In this document: positions 1 to 11,863 of the stretch, piece by piece
How the letters are laid out: each line of letters starts with the position of its first letter
Position numbering within the stretch: position 1 is the stretch's first letter
Assembly: GCF_001632365.1 (NCBI RefSeq)
Contig: NW_024468511.1
Location: 934,998-998,997, forward strand
Direction: 5' to 3'
DNA length: 64,000 nt
Source of the DNA: Laetiporus sulphureus 93-53
Lineage: Eukaryota; Basidiomycota; Agaricomycetes; Polyporales; Laetiporaceae
Translations under genes and position numbers: made by a program
The notes under the pieces: generated by a model
Told to the model about the DNA's origin: nothing
Databases searched by the model: none
What the model saw: only the letters and a program-made list of their open reading frames with translations

Positions 1-486
1 AGTTTTGCTGCCATTGTGTCTTTTACTTAATATCCTTAGACAAAATTTCAACTCGTTCATGGAAAAGGCACCAGAAAGTGCCAGAAAGGATTACAATCAG
101 CGCAAAACCCGGAGATCCCCACGCTTTTCGGATATAGTACCTTTTTTGGACGGAAAAAAGCTCTAAAGGGCGGTATTTGAACTTTCCTGATGTGAATAAA
201 TTGTTAAGTCCTAAACGCGTTAAGGTCAACGCGCGCGTTAAGTCCGAAACGAGTTAAGATAACGCGTTAAGAATAAAAGTACACTTTGAACAGCATATTA
301 TTGAAGTATGGAAGGGCCAGCGCTGCAGGTGACAGTCCGAAAGATATGGATTTTTCATGAGAAGGTCCATGCGGTCACGGTCAGGCGATATCTTTCATTC
401 TAGCATCCAGAATGTCCAGGAGCACGAACTACTCTTACATGGTCAATCACGTCTGGCAAGCTACAACTTCTGGGAGGTGTCCTCTG
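1..486. other. Gene-poor left edge with short CGCGTTAAG-like repeats
   Basis: No coding region can be supported here. The only structure is a run of four imperfect copies of a CGCGTTAAG-like motif at about 202-272, in a context of the type TCC(T/G)AAACGNGTTAAG. The stretch lies downstream of the minus-strand NAD(P)HX epimerase gene and probably includes its 3' UTR. Confidence 0.4.
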
Positions 487-1530
487 TCACACGAGGTAGT
501 TCGACAATCTGGCTGAATCCCGGGTACTCTGGAAGGTTCAGACCAAACTCCTCTTCCATAGCCCTACAGGAATACATCCATCAGTACATTTCTGGAGTGA
601 TACAAAACCAACGTACTTGGTGACAAACCGCCCTCCCAGGAAGTGCCTTCCGGTGAACTTCCTGACCCCCTCCTTCGGCGCCGTCAAAGTAATCAACACG
701 TCCGGGTTGAGTCCCACGCCTGCGTCGTTGCCCTTCTCGACGTCCCAGCCTGAGGGGATGTCGACGGAAACAATCGGCAAGCCAGATTGGTTGAGAAGCG
801 GGAGTGCAGCGTCGAACGGTGCGCGCACGGGCGGCTTGAATGAGAAGCCAAATATGGCATCAAGGATGACGTCCGAGCGAGCGAGAATGTCACGCAGGGA
901 GTGTGTTTCGTCGGTGGGAGTGAGAGTCTGGATGTGCATATTGTCGCACTGAGTTTTCAATCTCTGAGCAAGACCTGGGCGTAAGTTTCTTTGTAGGAAC
1001 TGCCGAAGGGAGCAGCATACTTTGTAGATCTCCTTCGATCCTGGCTGCACGATACCAGAACCATCAGCTGACAGGCAGACTTGCCACACTACGGAGCTTA
1101 CCTTGGGCATCCAGATAGTCGGCTTATACCCGAACATGCCTTCGTACTCCTCAGATTATCTGTCACCATCACGAGAAGCTACTACGCTCACCAAGGTGTC
1201 TCGCAGCCACCAAACCGTCGCCCCCCTGGTTTCCCGGCCCACAGCAGACCAGCACGCGGGGATACTTCTCCTTGCTATACACGGTCGCAAGAGTCTGCGC
1301 GCAAGCCAACCCAGCAAGCTCCATGAGCTATACATGCACATCCAGATGTCAGCGTCGATCAATGATCTCATCACTTGACTATTACCTGGTCGATACTGAA
1401 CGCCCCGGTCGCGCTCATGAGCTCCTCATCGATCTGTCCACGCATACATGCAATGAGCATCGTTCTTGCGCTCGCCTGCGAGCATACACACTTGCTGGGC
1501 AAGCTTAGCGGTCAAGTAGCGCATGGTCAT
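487..1530 (-). CDS. NNR1: NAD(P)H-hydrate (NAD(P)HX) epimerase, YjeF_N family
   Basis: This enzyme epimerises R-NAD(P)HX to the S form, so that the dehydratase can repair damaged nicotinamide cofactors. The gene has several short introns. The proposed start (1528-1530, with a second in-frame ATG at 1522-1524) gives [13 protein letters not shown], then an intron, then [16 protein letters not shown], then a third exon with [14 protein letters not shown] and the Rossmann-like loop [19 protein letters not shown]. Later exons carry [38 protein letters not shown], the metal-loop segment [14 protein letters not shown] and HFLGGRFV. A last short exon ends [18 protein letters not shown] before TGA at 487-489. 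The total of about 245 residues matches stand-alone eukaryotic epimerases. No fused dehydratase domain is present. Exon joins were read by eye and may be off by a few bases. Confidence 0.9.
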
Positions 1531-1806
1531 CTTCAGATTATTAGTGGAACGTAAAGAGGTACGTCTTTAAGCGAGTTGCTCGAGCTGTAGTGCATATATC
1601 TTGTGAAGTGACATCATCGTTCGTTCCAGAACGGGCGCTTGACTCGAAAGCCGTTGTCAATAGTCAATAGACTACCTTGTCTTCGTTGCGAACCAAGTCT
1701 TATACTCGGGGAAAGATTTTCAAACGGTAACGTTAACCCCCGAAATGGATTTACACAGCACTTTATACGGTGCTATGTCTCCAACGGAAGCGAGCCCCTA
1801 ATTAAA

Positions 1807-3062
1807 TTAATCCGCGTGAGGCTTCGTACACACCCTCCGATGTTCCTCCCAATCCAGCCTCTGATGCTCCGGCGAGCAGTACTTTATCGATTTACATCGG
1901 CTACATACCAGCCCTGCAAAACGCGGGGCACTCGCCTCTTCGACGCCTCCATCACTCCCTTCGCTGCTGCCCGTGATGCTACTCTCGCTCACACCTTCAC
2001 CTATCTGGCCGCCATGTGCAGTGTCGTCGAAGCAGACATGGCAGTCGATCCAATTGCACATTTCCCTGGCCTTAGCACGTCGGCCGTAGCGATAACGGAC
2101 CTTCCTCCTGTAACATAGCACTGCCGCGGTCTCGAGACCCTTCTTTGGGAACCTAATAAGCTCGCAACAGTTGTCTGTGCAACCAGGATTTGGGCAGCCG
2201 CTAGGAAAGTCGAAGTAGACGTCCTTGGATGGGACAAAAAGCGAGTTGGCGAAGAGAATCTGAGAGTATGACATGGTTTGGTGGGAGAAGAGAACGATAA
2301 AGGGCGGCTTCTTCTCATAGAGAATCGCTCTTAGTGTGAGATCAAGTTGGGGAAAGCATGGCGTCCGCCGCTGTCGTTCGAAAGTGTGCGTGAGATGCAT
2401 GTCTAGTGGGAGAAAGCGTGCGCATTGTCGGTAACAATCGGAAGCGCAGAGAGTGGGACTGACGGTCATGGTTGATTTTCTGCTCCACGCTGTGTTTACA
2501 CGACCCATTTGATGCATGTTGGCAGACGTACTTGAAGTAATCTGTGACTTGGTCCATCTCCTGGCGTTTGAGATCCGTGACAATTACATATATCTCGTCG
2601 CAGCCGCGATCGTGCATGCCTCGCAGGAGCATCAGTTCCGGGAGCTAAGGCACATGCATCCAGAGCGGATCAATTGGTCGTACGACGGGGGGAACCCACC
2701 ATGCTGAAGATCACAGGCATCATGTTCAGCCTCGACATGGATTTGTGGTGGTACACATGAGTGACCCATGTCCGGTCCAGGGGTATCAGGCGGCCCGTGT
2801 CGACGGTGCGCGTGAAGATGTTCTCGGGGACGAAGACACCCTTATTCCACAGCAAAATCTGTTCCTTGCGAGCATTCGTGTTCGCAGCGTGTCGTCGCTC
2901 GCGGACGCGCTGAAACCAGTCGTAGTAGGCATCGGGACGATGGGGCCGCTCAAGCCATTTGTCGATGAGGAGGTCTGTCGCATCGTTGTCGAGCTTCTGG
3001 CAAACGAGCTCGCTCATGGAGAGGCTGGGGGGTATAAACTTGGAGTAATAACGACCAGGCAT
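1807..3062 (-). CDS. MYND-type zinc-finger protein, three exons inferred
   Basis: The first exon (3062 to about 2694) begins MPGRYYSKFIPPSLSMSEL and runs to MPVIFSM. A GT-AG intron leads to a second exon (LPELMLLRGMHDRGCDEIYV), and another intron to the long last exon that ends KPHAD. The C-terminus has a MYND-like cluster: CHVC, an acidic or serine-rich insert of about 30 residues, CSRC, then KYCSPEH and WEEHRRVC. The second Cys of the usual YCxxxCQ motif is replaced by His here (YCSPEHQ). MYND fingers bind proline-rich partners. No SET domain is visible, so a methyltransferase role is not supported. The last exon alone could start at 2274, but the upstream exons read as convincing protein. 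The second intron boundary (probably a GTAAAC donor) is the weakest join. Confidence 0.7.
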
Positions 3063-3308
3063 GGCGACGGTGGTGAGGTGAGGTCAGGGAGAGAAATGGG
3101 CTGAGCGCTGGAGTCGAGCAAAAGCACGCTGCGATCAGCCAGAAGGGATCGCTAATCGGAGTTGGGCGTCTAGACCGTTACGGCGCGAAAAAGCCGCCCC
3201 TAAACTATGTGCCATCACGTGTCAATACGCGTCTCGCTTGCACGCGCCTGCGGCTGAAGCGTCTCGCGTGTTTTGTTTCTTCTCGTCTAGCATAGATTCT
3301 GATAATAC
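3063..3308. promoter_or_regulatory. Divergent intergenic region between MYND gene and peroxidase gene
   Basis: About 250 bp separate the two divergent starts, so both promoters must lie in or overlap this interval. No distinct TATA or CCAAT arrangement could be assigned with confidence. Confidence 0.35.
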
Positions 3309-4943
3309 ATGACACTCTTTATGCTTTACGTGTACTTGGCTGGTCTACTTCTTCTCACACATTTGTATGATTGCTCTGTAGCCTCAAGTGCGCCGCATTT
3401 CGCTTCGTCTGTCTCCCGTTTACGCTGACTTCGCTTGCTTCACAGCTATTCATACTGAGCATTCAACTGCAGCGCCATCAGTGAGTAGCGTTATTCAGCC
3501 TATATGTTATCTTGTAAGCCAGTACTCAACATCTCAGTGCAAGCGCTGGTTCGAAGTGCGTATGTTTGTGCTGGCTTCTTGTGACGAGAAACAATGAATC
3601 GCTGCCTAGATTCTGGACGATCTTCAATACAACGTGTAAACTTATAAAAATCGAAACGTTTTTGGCATATGTTGAATGTGATGCTTAGATTCGGTGGCGG
3701 GAAATGCGGCGATCCGGCCAGGAAGGCACTTCGACTCACGTTTCATGACGGAATAGGTCGTTCTGCTGCTTTGAAAGCTTCTGGGAGATTTCCGTGCGTA
3801 TTCAAATACTTAGGCACACTATCCTATGGCTCAACAACAAGTAGTGGAGGAGGTGCAGGCAAGTGCCATTCTCTGGTCAGTGCGCGCGGAAGCTCACATA
3901 TGCATGCAGATGGCAGCATCATCAAGTTTGCAGATGTCGAGCTAGAAGACCGTATGTACATGTCATCGCCGATATATCGCGACTCATCAGAAATCGTAGC
4001 GGCAAACACAGGCCTGGAAGACATAGTGTATGTTCTCAGATCTCTGGCTGATGACCACGGTGTGAGCTACGGCGACATGTGCGTATCGTCGCTTACTCCT
4101 GGTTGCTTAATCCATGCGACTTCAGCGCATATACTGACCAATGGATGAAGCATACAATTTGCCGGAGCCGTGGCTCTGTCCAACTGTCCCGGAAGCCCTC
4201 GCCTCGCCTTCTATGCTGGACGTGCCGAGGCGATCGCCCCCTCTCCACCTAAGCTGGCCCCATTCCCGACAGATTCGGCAGAAACGATATTGTCTCGGAT
4301 GGCAGATGCAGGGTTCACAGCAGAGGACACGGTCGCACTCATGGCAGCGCACTCGGTCGCCGTGCAAAAGATTATCGATCCTAGCGCAGTTGGCGCACCG
4401 TTGGACAGCACGCCGGAAGCCTTTGACTCGCAGTTCTATTTGGAGGTACGTCGGAAGCGAGATGCCAAGCTCCGCTAACCTAATCTCCTTGACGAGACTC
4501 TTCTTAGGGGCACCAGCTACCCTGGCAAAGGGAGATCAGCGGCAGAGGCGAAGTCACCTGTAAAGCACGTATTCCGACTGGCATCGGATGCTGCGCTTGC
4601 ACGGCATAAAAGCACCGCTTGCTACTGGGAAGCGTTCGTCGGTGAGCTCCGAATAATCCATGTGCAAGATCAACTGGTGAAGATACCTCGTTGTTCTGAC
4701 GTGACTGCCGCGTGTACAGGTGATCAAGAGCGTATGCGCGGATCCTTCCGAAAAGCCATGGAGAAGCTCGCGAATCAGGGCCATTCAAATCTCGCCGATT
4801 GTTCGTCTGTCATTCCTGCTCCGAAGCCTTGGAACCGCCCGCCTAAGTTGCCTCGAGGCAAGAACGTCTCGGATATCGAACAGACTGTGAGTCGTTTGCG
4901 CCGCCTCCAGGCATCCCTGACACCTCCGCCCTATGCTGGTTGA
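3309..4943 (+). CDS. Secreted class II haem peroxidase, generic (CIP-like) type
   Basis: This is a fungal secretory haem peroxidase that oxidises substrates with H2O2. The best start (3309) gives a hydrophobic leader MTLFMLYVYLAGLLLLTH. Small exons follow, including CKRWFE and ILDDLQYN, as is typical of this family. The distal site RLTFHDGIG is intact, the calcium segment GGGADGSI is completed across a GC-AG intron, and the proximal histidine lies in MAAHSVAVQK. Later blocks are IQFAGAVALSNCPGSPRL, DSTPEAFDSQFY, a LASDAALARHKSTACYW segment and an ADCSSVIP segment. The manganese-site acids of MnP and VP are not conserved: counting from the distal Arg gives Asp/Lys, and Lys follows the proximal His region where Asp is expected. 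The LiP/VP exposed catalytic Trp position is Ala (DTVALMAAHS). The protein therefore resembles Coprinopsis CIP, a generic peroxidase, rather than a ligninolytic enzyme. Only one Cys precedes the WF motif, where CC is common. Confidence 0.9.
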
Positions 4944-5176
4944 CGCCGTAGTGCACGGCGGTCCAATTCCCCCCTCTAGCCTAACCCATGCACATCGCTA
5001 CACAGCTGGACCGGCCCTATGTCGGAGGAATTCTCATGCAGCTTTTCTTCATTATTGTTATGCCCCACGTCAATGTGAAATCCTAGCATTAGTGTAATTA
5101 TGTCGCGTGTCTGCAAATGCCAATTTGAGCATTCAGGAGGAGCAATGTGACAATCATCGCCAATAAGTAACGACAT

Positions 5177-6700
5177 TCATTCACTCGTATCTCCGTAGAC
5201 AAGCTCTGCTGTCCCTACACGCACGATTAGCGATTGTACCAAGGGCTTGATCCGCCCCAGGATCGGCGCGAGTAGTGTGTTGCTAGTGTCACTAGCAAAC
5301 CTCAGGCGGAGGACTTGTAGAGCTGGGTGAATATACTGCGACCTTATTGAAAGGCTACGTTCCAGGTACCGCAGCACCTGCAACGCTCCGTTATCGACGA
5401 TAAGGATATCTATGAAGCGTAAGTTCTGCAATTGAGGACATAGCATCCGTTTCGATGTGGATGATTCGGCACGGGCGCGCAAGGCGTCGAGAAAGCCAGT
5501 GGTCCAGGTACCACTGACCTCTATGCTCGTTAGGGACGGTAGAGCCCTCATGACTGCTCTCCAGCTCTCGTTCACAGGTGTCGCAGAATGATACGAAGAG
5601 GTTGCCCGGAGATGGACGACGTGCGAGAGGAGATGAGCGATAGAAGGAAGGTTGTTGAGAATGTGAAGTAGTTCGGCTGGAGCGAAAACAAATCGCACGG
5701 ACGACTGGCAATGTGGAGCTTCATTTGAAAGAGCAATGGCCGTATGAGAAATTGTTAGCGAGCGCTTGGTCGGCTGCCTGTCGCGGGTCTGCGGCGGTAC
5801 GAGCGGACCCAACAAAGAGGGGTCGGCTGGTAGGACAGTGGCGAGGTCTCGCACACCAAGAGAATGAATGAGGATGTTGGTGGTTGGCGGCACTGAGAGA
5901 TGGGACAGAATCTGTTGGACCACGCCCTGTCTATCACATCCCACCTCCAACCAACGCAGACGAGACAGCTCAACAATTTTGAGTGACGCATCAATGGAGG
6001 TTGTCGCAGAGCCGTCAAACGAGATGGCTGCCAATACCACGAGATGCTCGAGGTCCGGACAGTTCTGCAGCAGGAAAAGCACCTGTGGAAGTGTGGGACG
6101 AGTCCCCCGAGGAAGACGAGAAAGGGCCAGCTTCTTCAAATTAAGCAAGGAAGAGCTGAGTTGTGGCCACGCCGTAAATGAGGTACTGTCGAGACAAAGT
6201 TTGCGGATTCTAGTCTCGCTGAAGTCAACAAAGAGTGTCGCAAACATCGCGGCCGAAGGATCGATGCCGGTGGAAATTGATGACCAGCCGGGGGTTTCAT
6301 ACCGGATATGTGAGATTACTTCTCGTACGACCGTCTGATAAGCCACAAGGTAGATGCACTCTAATCGTCGCAATTGACGAAGGAGTGAATATGCAGCTTG
6401 GGACGGAACGACAGGCAGGTCAATATCACGAGGCTGTATGAAGACAGCTCGGATTGCGAGTCCGCCTGAGCGAGCGCAAAACAATTGGCCGATTGATGGT
6501 CGCCGGAGGTCGACCAGCGTCCAAAACGTGGGCGACTCTGTCGTGAGAGTTCGCCAATGTCTGCAGGCATGAGACATTGCTAAGGCCTGTGTAATGCGGG
6601 TAGTAGAATATATATTGCTATCCAAGCTTCGTTCGAGGATTGTTAGCAAGAGCTCTCCCGGCAACCGATGAATGGGAGGTAGAGTAGCGGTGCGGTTCAT
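5177..6700 (-). CDS. F-box domain protein
   Basis: This is a single-exon reading frame. The chosen start at 6700 (MNRTATLPPIHRLPGELLL) puts the F-box at the very N-terminus: IHRLPGELLLTILER, followed by ACRHWRTLTTESPTFWTLVDL. That is the usual arrangement of the very large basidiomycete F-box family (about 500 residues). An in-frame ATG at 6835 would add 45 residues of unremarkable sequence. The C-terminal 400 residues are leucine-rich with irregular LRR-like spacing, as in SCF substrate receptors. By family it would recruit a target to an SCF ubiquitin ligase. The target cannot be predicted. Confidence 0.85.
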   Translation of the reverse strand: MNRTATLPPIHRLPGELLLTILERSLDSNIYSTTRITQALAMSHACRHWRTLTTESPTFWTLVDLRRPSIGQLFCARSGGLAIRAVFIQPRDIDLPVVPSQAAYSLLRQLRRLECIYLVAYQTVVREVISHIRYETPGWSSISTGIDPSAAMFATLFVDFSETRIRKLCLDSTSFTAWPQLSSSLLNLKKLALSRLPRGTRPTLPQVLFLLQNCPDLEHLVVLAAISFDGSATTSIDASLKIVELSRLRWLEVGCDRQGVVQQILSHLSVPPTTNILIHSLGVRDLATVLPADPSLLGPLVPPQTRDRQPTKRSLTISHTAIALSNEAPHCQSSVRFVFAPAELLHILNNLPSIAHLLSHVVHLRATSSYHSATPVNESWRAVMRALPSLTSIEVSGTWTTGFLDALRARAESSTSKRMLCPQLQNLRFIDILIVDNGALQVLRYLERSLSIRSQYIHPALQVLRLRFASDTSNTLLAPILGRIKPLVQSLIVRVGTAELVYGDTSE

Positions 6701-7566
6701 GCTGAGGCTGACGATAGGCGCAACGTGGCCTTGAGAAAGGGATCCGCGTGCCTCGTACGAAGTTCTGCTGAGTCTCCGCGACCTAAACCAACACACAATG
6801 AGGATGACACTTCCGTCGACCCATAAATTTAGCACACACCATGGACAGCTCTGAGGATGTGAGGAGAGATGCGCGAGAGGGCATTACCAGCTTTGCGAGT
6901 TTTGTTCATTGTGCTAATCAATCATCTATGGGATACGGAACTTCGGGCGGCATCCTACCGATGCATCACGTCGAAACTTGTCACAAGTCTGGCGACTGGT
7001 TTTCTCTCGGCCTCAGTCACCTGTGGCATCCCGCCGCGTATGATCTTGAGAAGACGAGTCCAGGTCGGGTCTCATCTCCGCTGTAGCCGACCAGCCTCAC
7101 CAGGAGTGATTGCCTTCCACGGAAAAGACAGCGACGAAGTTTGTCCCGAAACCGTATCAGCTTTTCCATCTATCAATGACGCTTAATATCAGGTACTGTA
7201 CTGGTCAATGATTGTGGCACAGGAGATGACGGATGCGCTCAAACAGAGTCAGTGTTCGGTCTTCCTCCGACTCGATGACCGTTTCACGTAATTATACACT
7301 CCGAACGTGATTACATCGCTCGCCATGACAGCCGCAGCTTAAAATATTTGAGTAACCTGTGCTGGCGACTAAATTATAGCGACTGACCAAAATATGGCCG
7401 AGGTTTTAAACGCGGGAGCTTGGCAGCGGCCGCGCGCGACGCGACGACAACGAAGTCACGTGGGGGTGACGGAAAGGGACGCGGTCATCGCGTCGCCGTC
7501 GCGTACTTCCCATCACCAGCTCTGCTTTCGCCGCGTAGCTCGGCTGATGCTATCCAACATACCACA
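6701..7566. other. Intergenic region between F-box gene and S28 peptidase gene
   Basis: About 870 bp lie between divergent genes. Short open frames on the plus strand (6841-7086 and 6869-7186) overlap each other in different frames and show no domain, splice pattern or repeated motif. The region probably contains both promoters, and no gene is called. Confidence 0.4.
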
Positions 7567-9882
7567 ATGAGAGGCTTACTGTATGCTTTAATTTCTCTCC
7601 TCTTTTCTCTATGCTCTGTCGCACTTGATGCCAGCGTGGTACATCTACTCGGCCCGCAAGGGGTCAATCTCTGGAAACTAGATGCTGCAAGACGAGCACG
7701 CTCCACGAACCATCCGCACGGTCTCGTTGTGCAACAGGCAAACGACTTTTCCGAATATTCAGATGCTCCCGTCGAATTCCCTGAACGATGGTTCACTCAG
7801 CCTTTGGATCACTTCTCCAATTCGTCTCACACGTTCGAACAACGTTATTGGATTAACACTCGTCATTATAAGCCCGGTTCTGATGGGCCGGTAATTATCC
7901 TTGATGGTGGCGAAACATCTGGCAAAGATAGGATACCGTTCTTGGACACTGGCATTGTCGAGATCCTCGCCGGAGCAACGGGGGGCGTGGGAGTGGTCCT
8001 AGAACACAGGTTAGCAATAACTCGGTGTCTTTTTAGTGTCCTTAACCGGCGTCAACGATCAGATACTATGGTATTAGTCCTTTCAGAAAGCATCTATGAC
8101 ATGCTTATCATGATGCAGGATCATCTATGCCTGTGGAGAACCTGACTACAGACTCTTTGCGGTATGATCAAATATCATTCTGGAGACGACCATCTTAACT
8201 CCCACATAGATGGCTTAACAATGATCAAGCTGCAGCGGATTCCGCAAACTTCATGGCGAATGTCCAGTTCCAGGGTATCGATGAGGACCTCACTGCTCCG
8301 AACACTCCCTGGATATACTATGGTGTCCGTATGCTGAACGCCAGTCTTCCAGCTGTCAGTATTAAAATTTCCGCATTGTTACCTCAGGGCTCTTATGCCG
8401 GTGCACGTGCGGCTCACATGAAGATTCTCTACCCAAAGCTTGTCTATGGTGCTATCGCCTCGAGTGGTATTGTCAAGTCTTGCTCACGTATAAAGTACTA
8501 TTTGTTGATACAAGCCAGGTGTCACTCATGCTTCCATCGTGAACTGGGAATACACGGATATAATCCGCCGGGCAGCAGACCCGGAATGCTCGTCCAACCT
8601 GCAGCGTGCCGTAGAATTCATCGACACCATACTGTCAGTGCCCCCTCTGCGAACTCCCCTCAAACGGTTGTTTGGCTTGGCTGAGTTGGAGCATGATGAT
8701 GACTTCGCGTCCGTACTTGAGGTAGTCCAGCTGCTATCGATGCCGGTTACCCTGCTAATACCTATTGTATCAGAGTCCCTTAGGATACTGGCAGGGAAAG
8801 AACTGGGACCCCATCATCAACAGCAATGGGTTTGATATATTCTGCGCCGCGTTGAACAAATCGCTGCGAGGAGACGATATTTCATTTGGGGAAACAACAC
8901 ATGACGAGAACGCACACGTGCTCTTGCTCCCTGGAGGGCTAAGTGTACCTTTGGTGGTGTATAACTATGCGCAGTACGTTAAGGAGGTTTGTGCTTGTGC
9001 CATTCAGCGACCGTATTGCAGTTGACCCAGTACTGGCCAGCATTTCGTTTCGAGGTGTCCGGAGGACCTCACCGTTGAAGAAGTATGTAGACTTGCCGAG
9101 TGCTGCCGGTAATACTCATGCGTCCATCCACAGTGCTTTGGGACATACGACGATATCAAGTTCCAGGGTGCTTCATTGGATGAAACATGGAGATTATGGC
9201 TGTTCCAGGTCTGCACTGAATGGGGCTATTTTACAGTGAGTATGCTTACCCTCCACAAAATGGACTTTTCGTTTACAGGCACGTAGACCGCTCCGCCCTC
9301 GTATGTCGCACGTATCATCTCCAACCGCATCACGTTGGAATATGAGTCGAAGATCTGCCGACAGGTATGCAGTGACAGCGTCGCTACTCAGCTCATTAGG
9401 CGTTGCTGTCCTTCTTGCTGACTATGGCTTCAGGCGTTTGCCCCAGGGAAACATTTCATTGTTCCACAAATGCCGAATGTCACTGCTGTAAACATTCTGG
9501 GCGACTTCTACATCGCCGCTGATCGGCTGGCGATCATCGATGGTGAAGGTGCGCAATACGACGTTGCTGGAGCTGTGACAATTAGCTGAAGTTGCGGTGC
9601 AGTTGATCCGTGGAGGCCTGACACACCTCACAGCGAGTATGCTCCGGACCGTCTTGACACGATACTACGTCCCTTCAAGCTCATCCCTGGTGTGCCCCGA
9701 CGATTATATGTGACAGTTCATGCTCTAACTTTTTTTCCTACGCAGGCGGTGTGCACCATTATGATGAGTATGGTTTGCGAGATATCTCGGCCGAGCCACC
9801 GGAAATCGAGCAGATCCACCTGGAGATGATCGAGTTTGTCAAGGAGTGGTTGAAGGACTGGGAGCCGCCTAAGCGTTCTTGA
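7567..9882 (+). CDS. Secreted serine peptidase, family S28 (lysosomal Pro-X carboxypeptidase / DPP2-like)
   Basis: S28 enzymes are alpha/beta-hydrolase-fold exopeptidases that cleave after proline. The start at 7567 gives a clear signal peptide (MRGLLYALISLLFSLCSVAL). It is preferred to an in-frame upstream ATG at 7420. Family blocks appear in order across many short introns: FTQPLDHFSNSS, QRYWIN, DGGETSG, GVGVVLEHR, WIYYGGSYAG with the nucleophile Ser (GGSYAG is joined across an intron), PLGYWQGKNWDP, CFGTYDDIKFQ, TWRLWLFQVCTEWGYF, LEYESKICRQ, DPWRPD with the probable acid residue, and GVHHYDEYG with the catalytic His. The stop is TGA at 9880-9882. The exon structure around 8990-9110 could not be resolved cleanly by eye and may hide a frameshift. 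Elsewhere the triad region looks intact. Confidence 0.85.
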
Positions 9883-10201
9883 TTCGCATCGTTGCTTATG
9901 TGTTTGCTTGAATCTACGGACAGTATGGCAAGATCTATGGATGCTTTCATGAGTATTGGAACGTATTGTCGTAGCTACTATTCAGAATGCTTCGTTTGAC
10001 GACTTCGCAGTGTGAGGCTCTCGATTCGTCGTGGGTCTTCCGGAGATGAGGAGAAGTGTGCCACAAACACGATTTCGCTTGGCGCATGCGCCTCTCGCGC
10101 CAACATCGCCCAGACCGCCAGTCTTACTCCGGCTCCACGTTACCTGACCTATCGCCTTCCGACCACAACTTCTACTAGCAGGACATTGACAAGTACTTCC
10201 A
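9883..10201. other. Intergenic spacer, promoter region of sirtuin gene
   Basis: About 320 bp between two co-oriented genes. It holds the 3' UTR of the S28 gene and the promoter of the sirtuin gene. No other structure was seen. Confidence 0.3.
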
Positions 10202-11726
<1,525 letters not shown>

Positions 11727-11863
11727 AGAATGTTAGAGTAGAGCGACTATCGTAGGTCGTGATTGTAGGGTTCTGCGTGCACGTTGGATATATACATATA
11801 CATAGTCATAACTCTTATGACCCGCGCATCCTGCACATGTGATGTGGTCCGTTTAGGCGCAAG

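Noticed and set aside
3388..3597. 69-codon frame starting MRRISLRLSP near the peroxidase 5' end
   Set aside because: It cuts across the inferred leader and small exons of the peroxidase gene in a different frame. The leader starting at 3309 explains the region better.
6841..7186. Two overlapping plus-strand frames upstream of the S28 gene
   Set aside because: They overlap in different frames in a probable promoter region, and neither has recognisable protein features.
7420..7566. Upstream in-frame ATG extending the S28 peptidase by 49 residues
   Set aside because: The extension is Ala/Arg/Asp-rich and would bury the clear signal peptide that begins at 7567.
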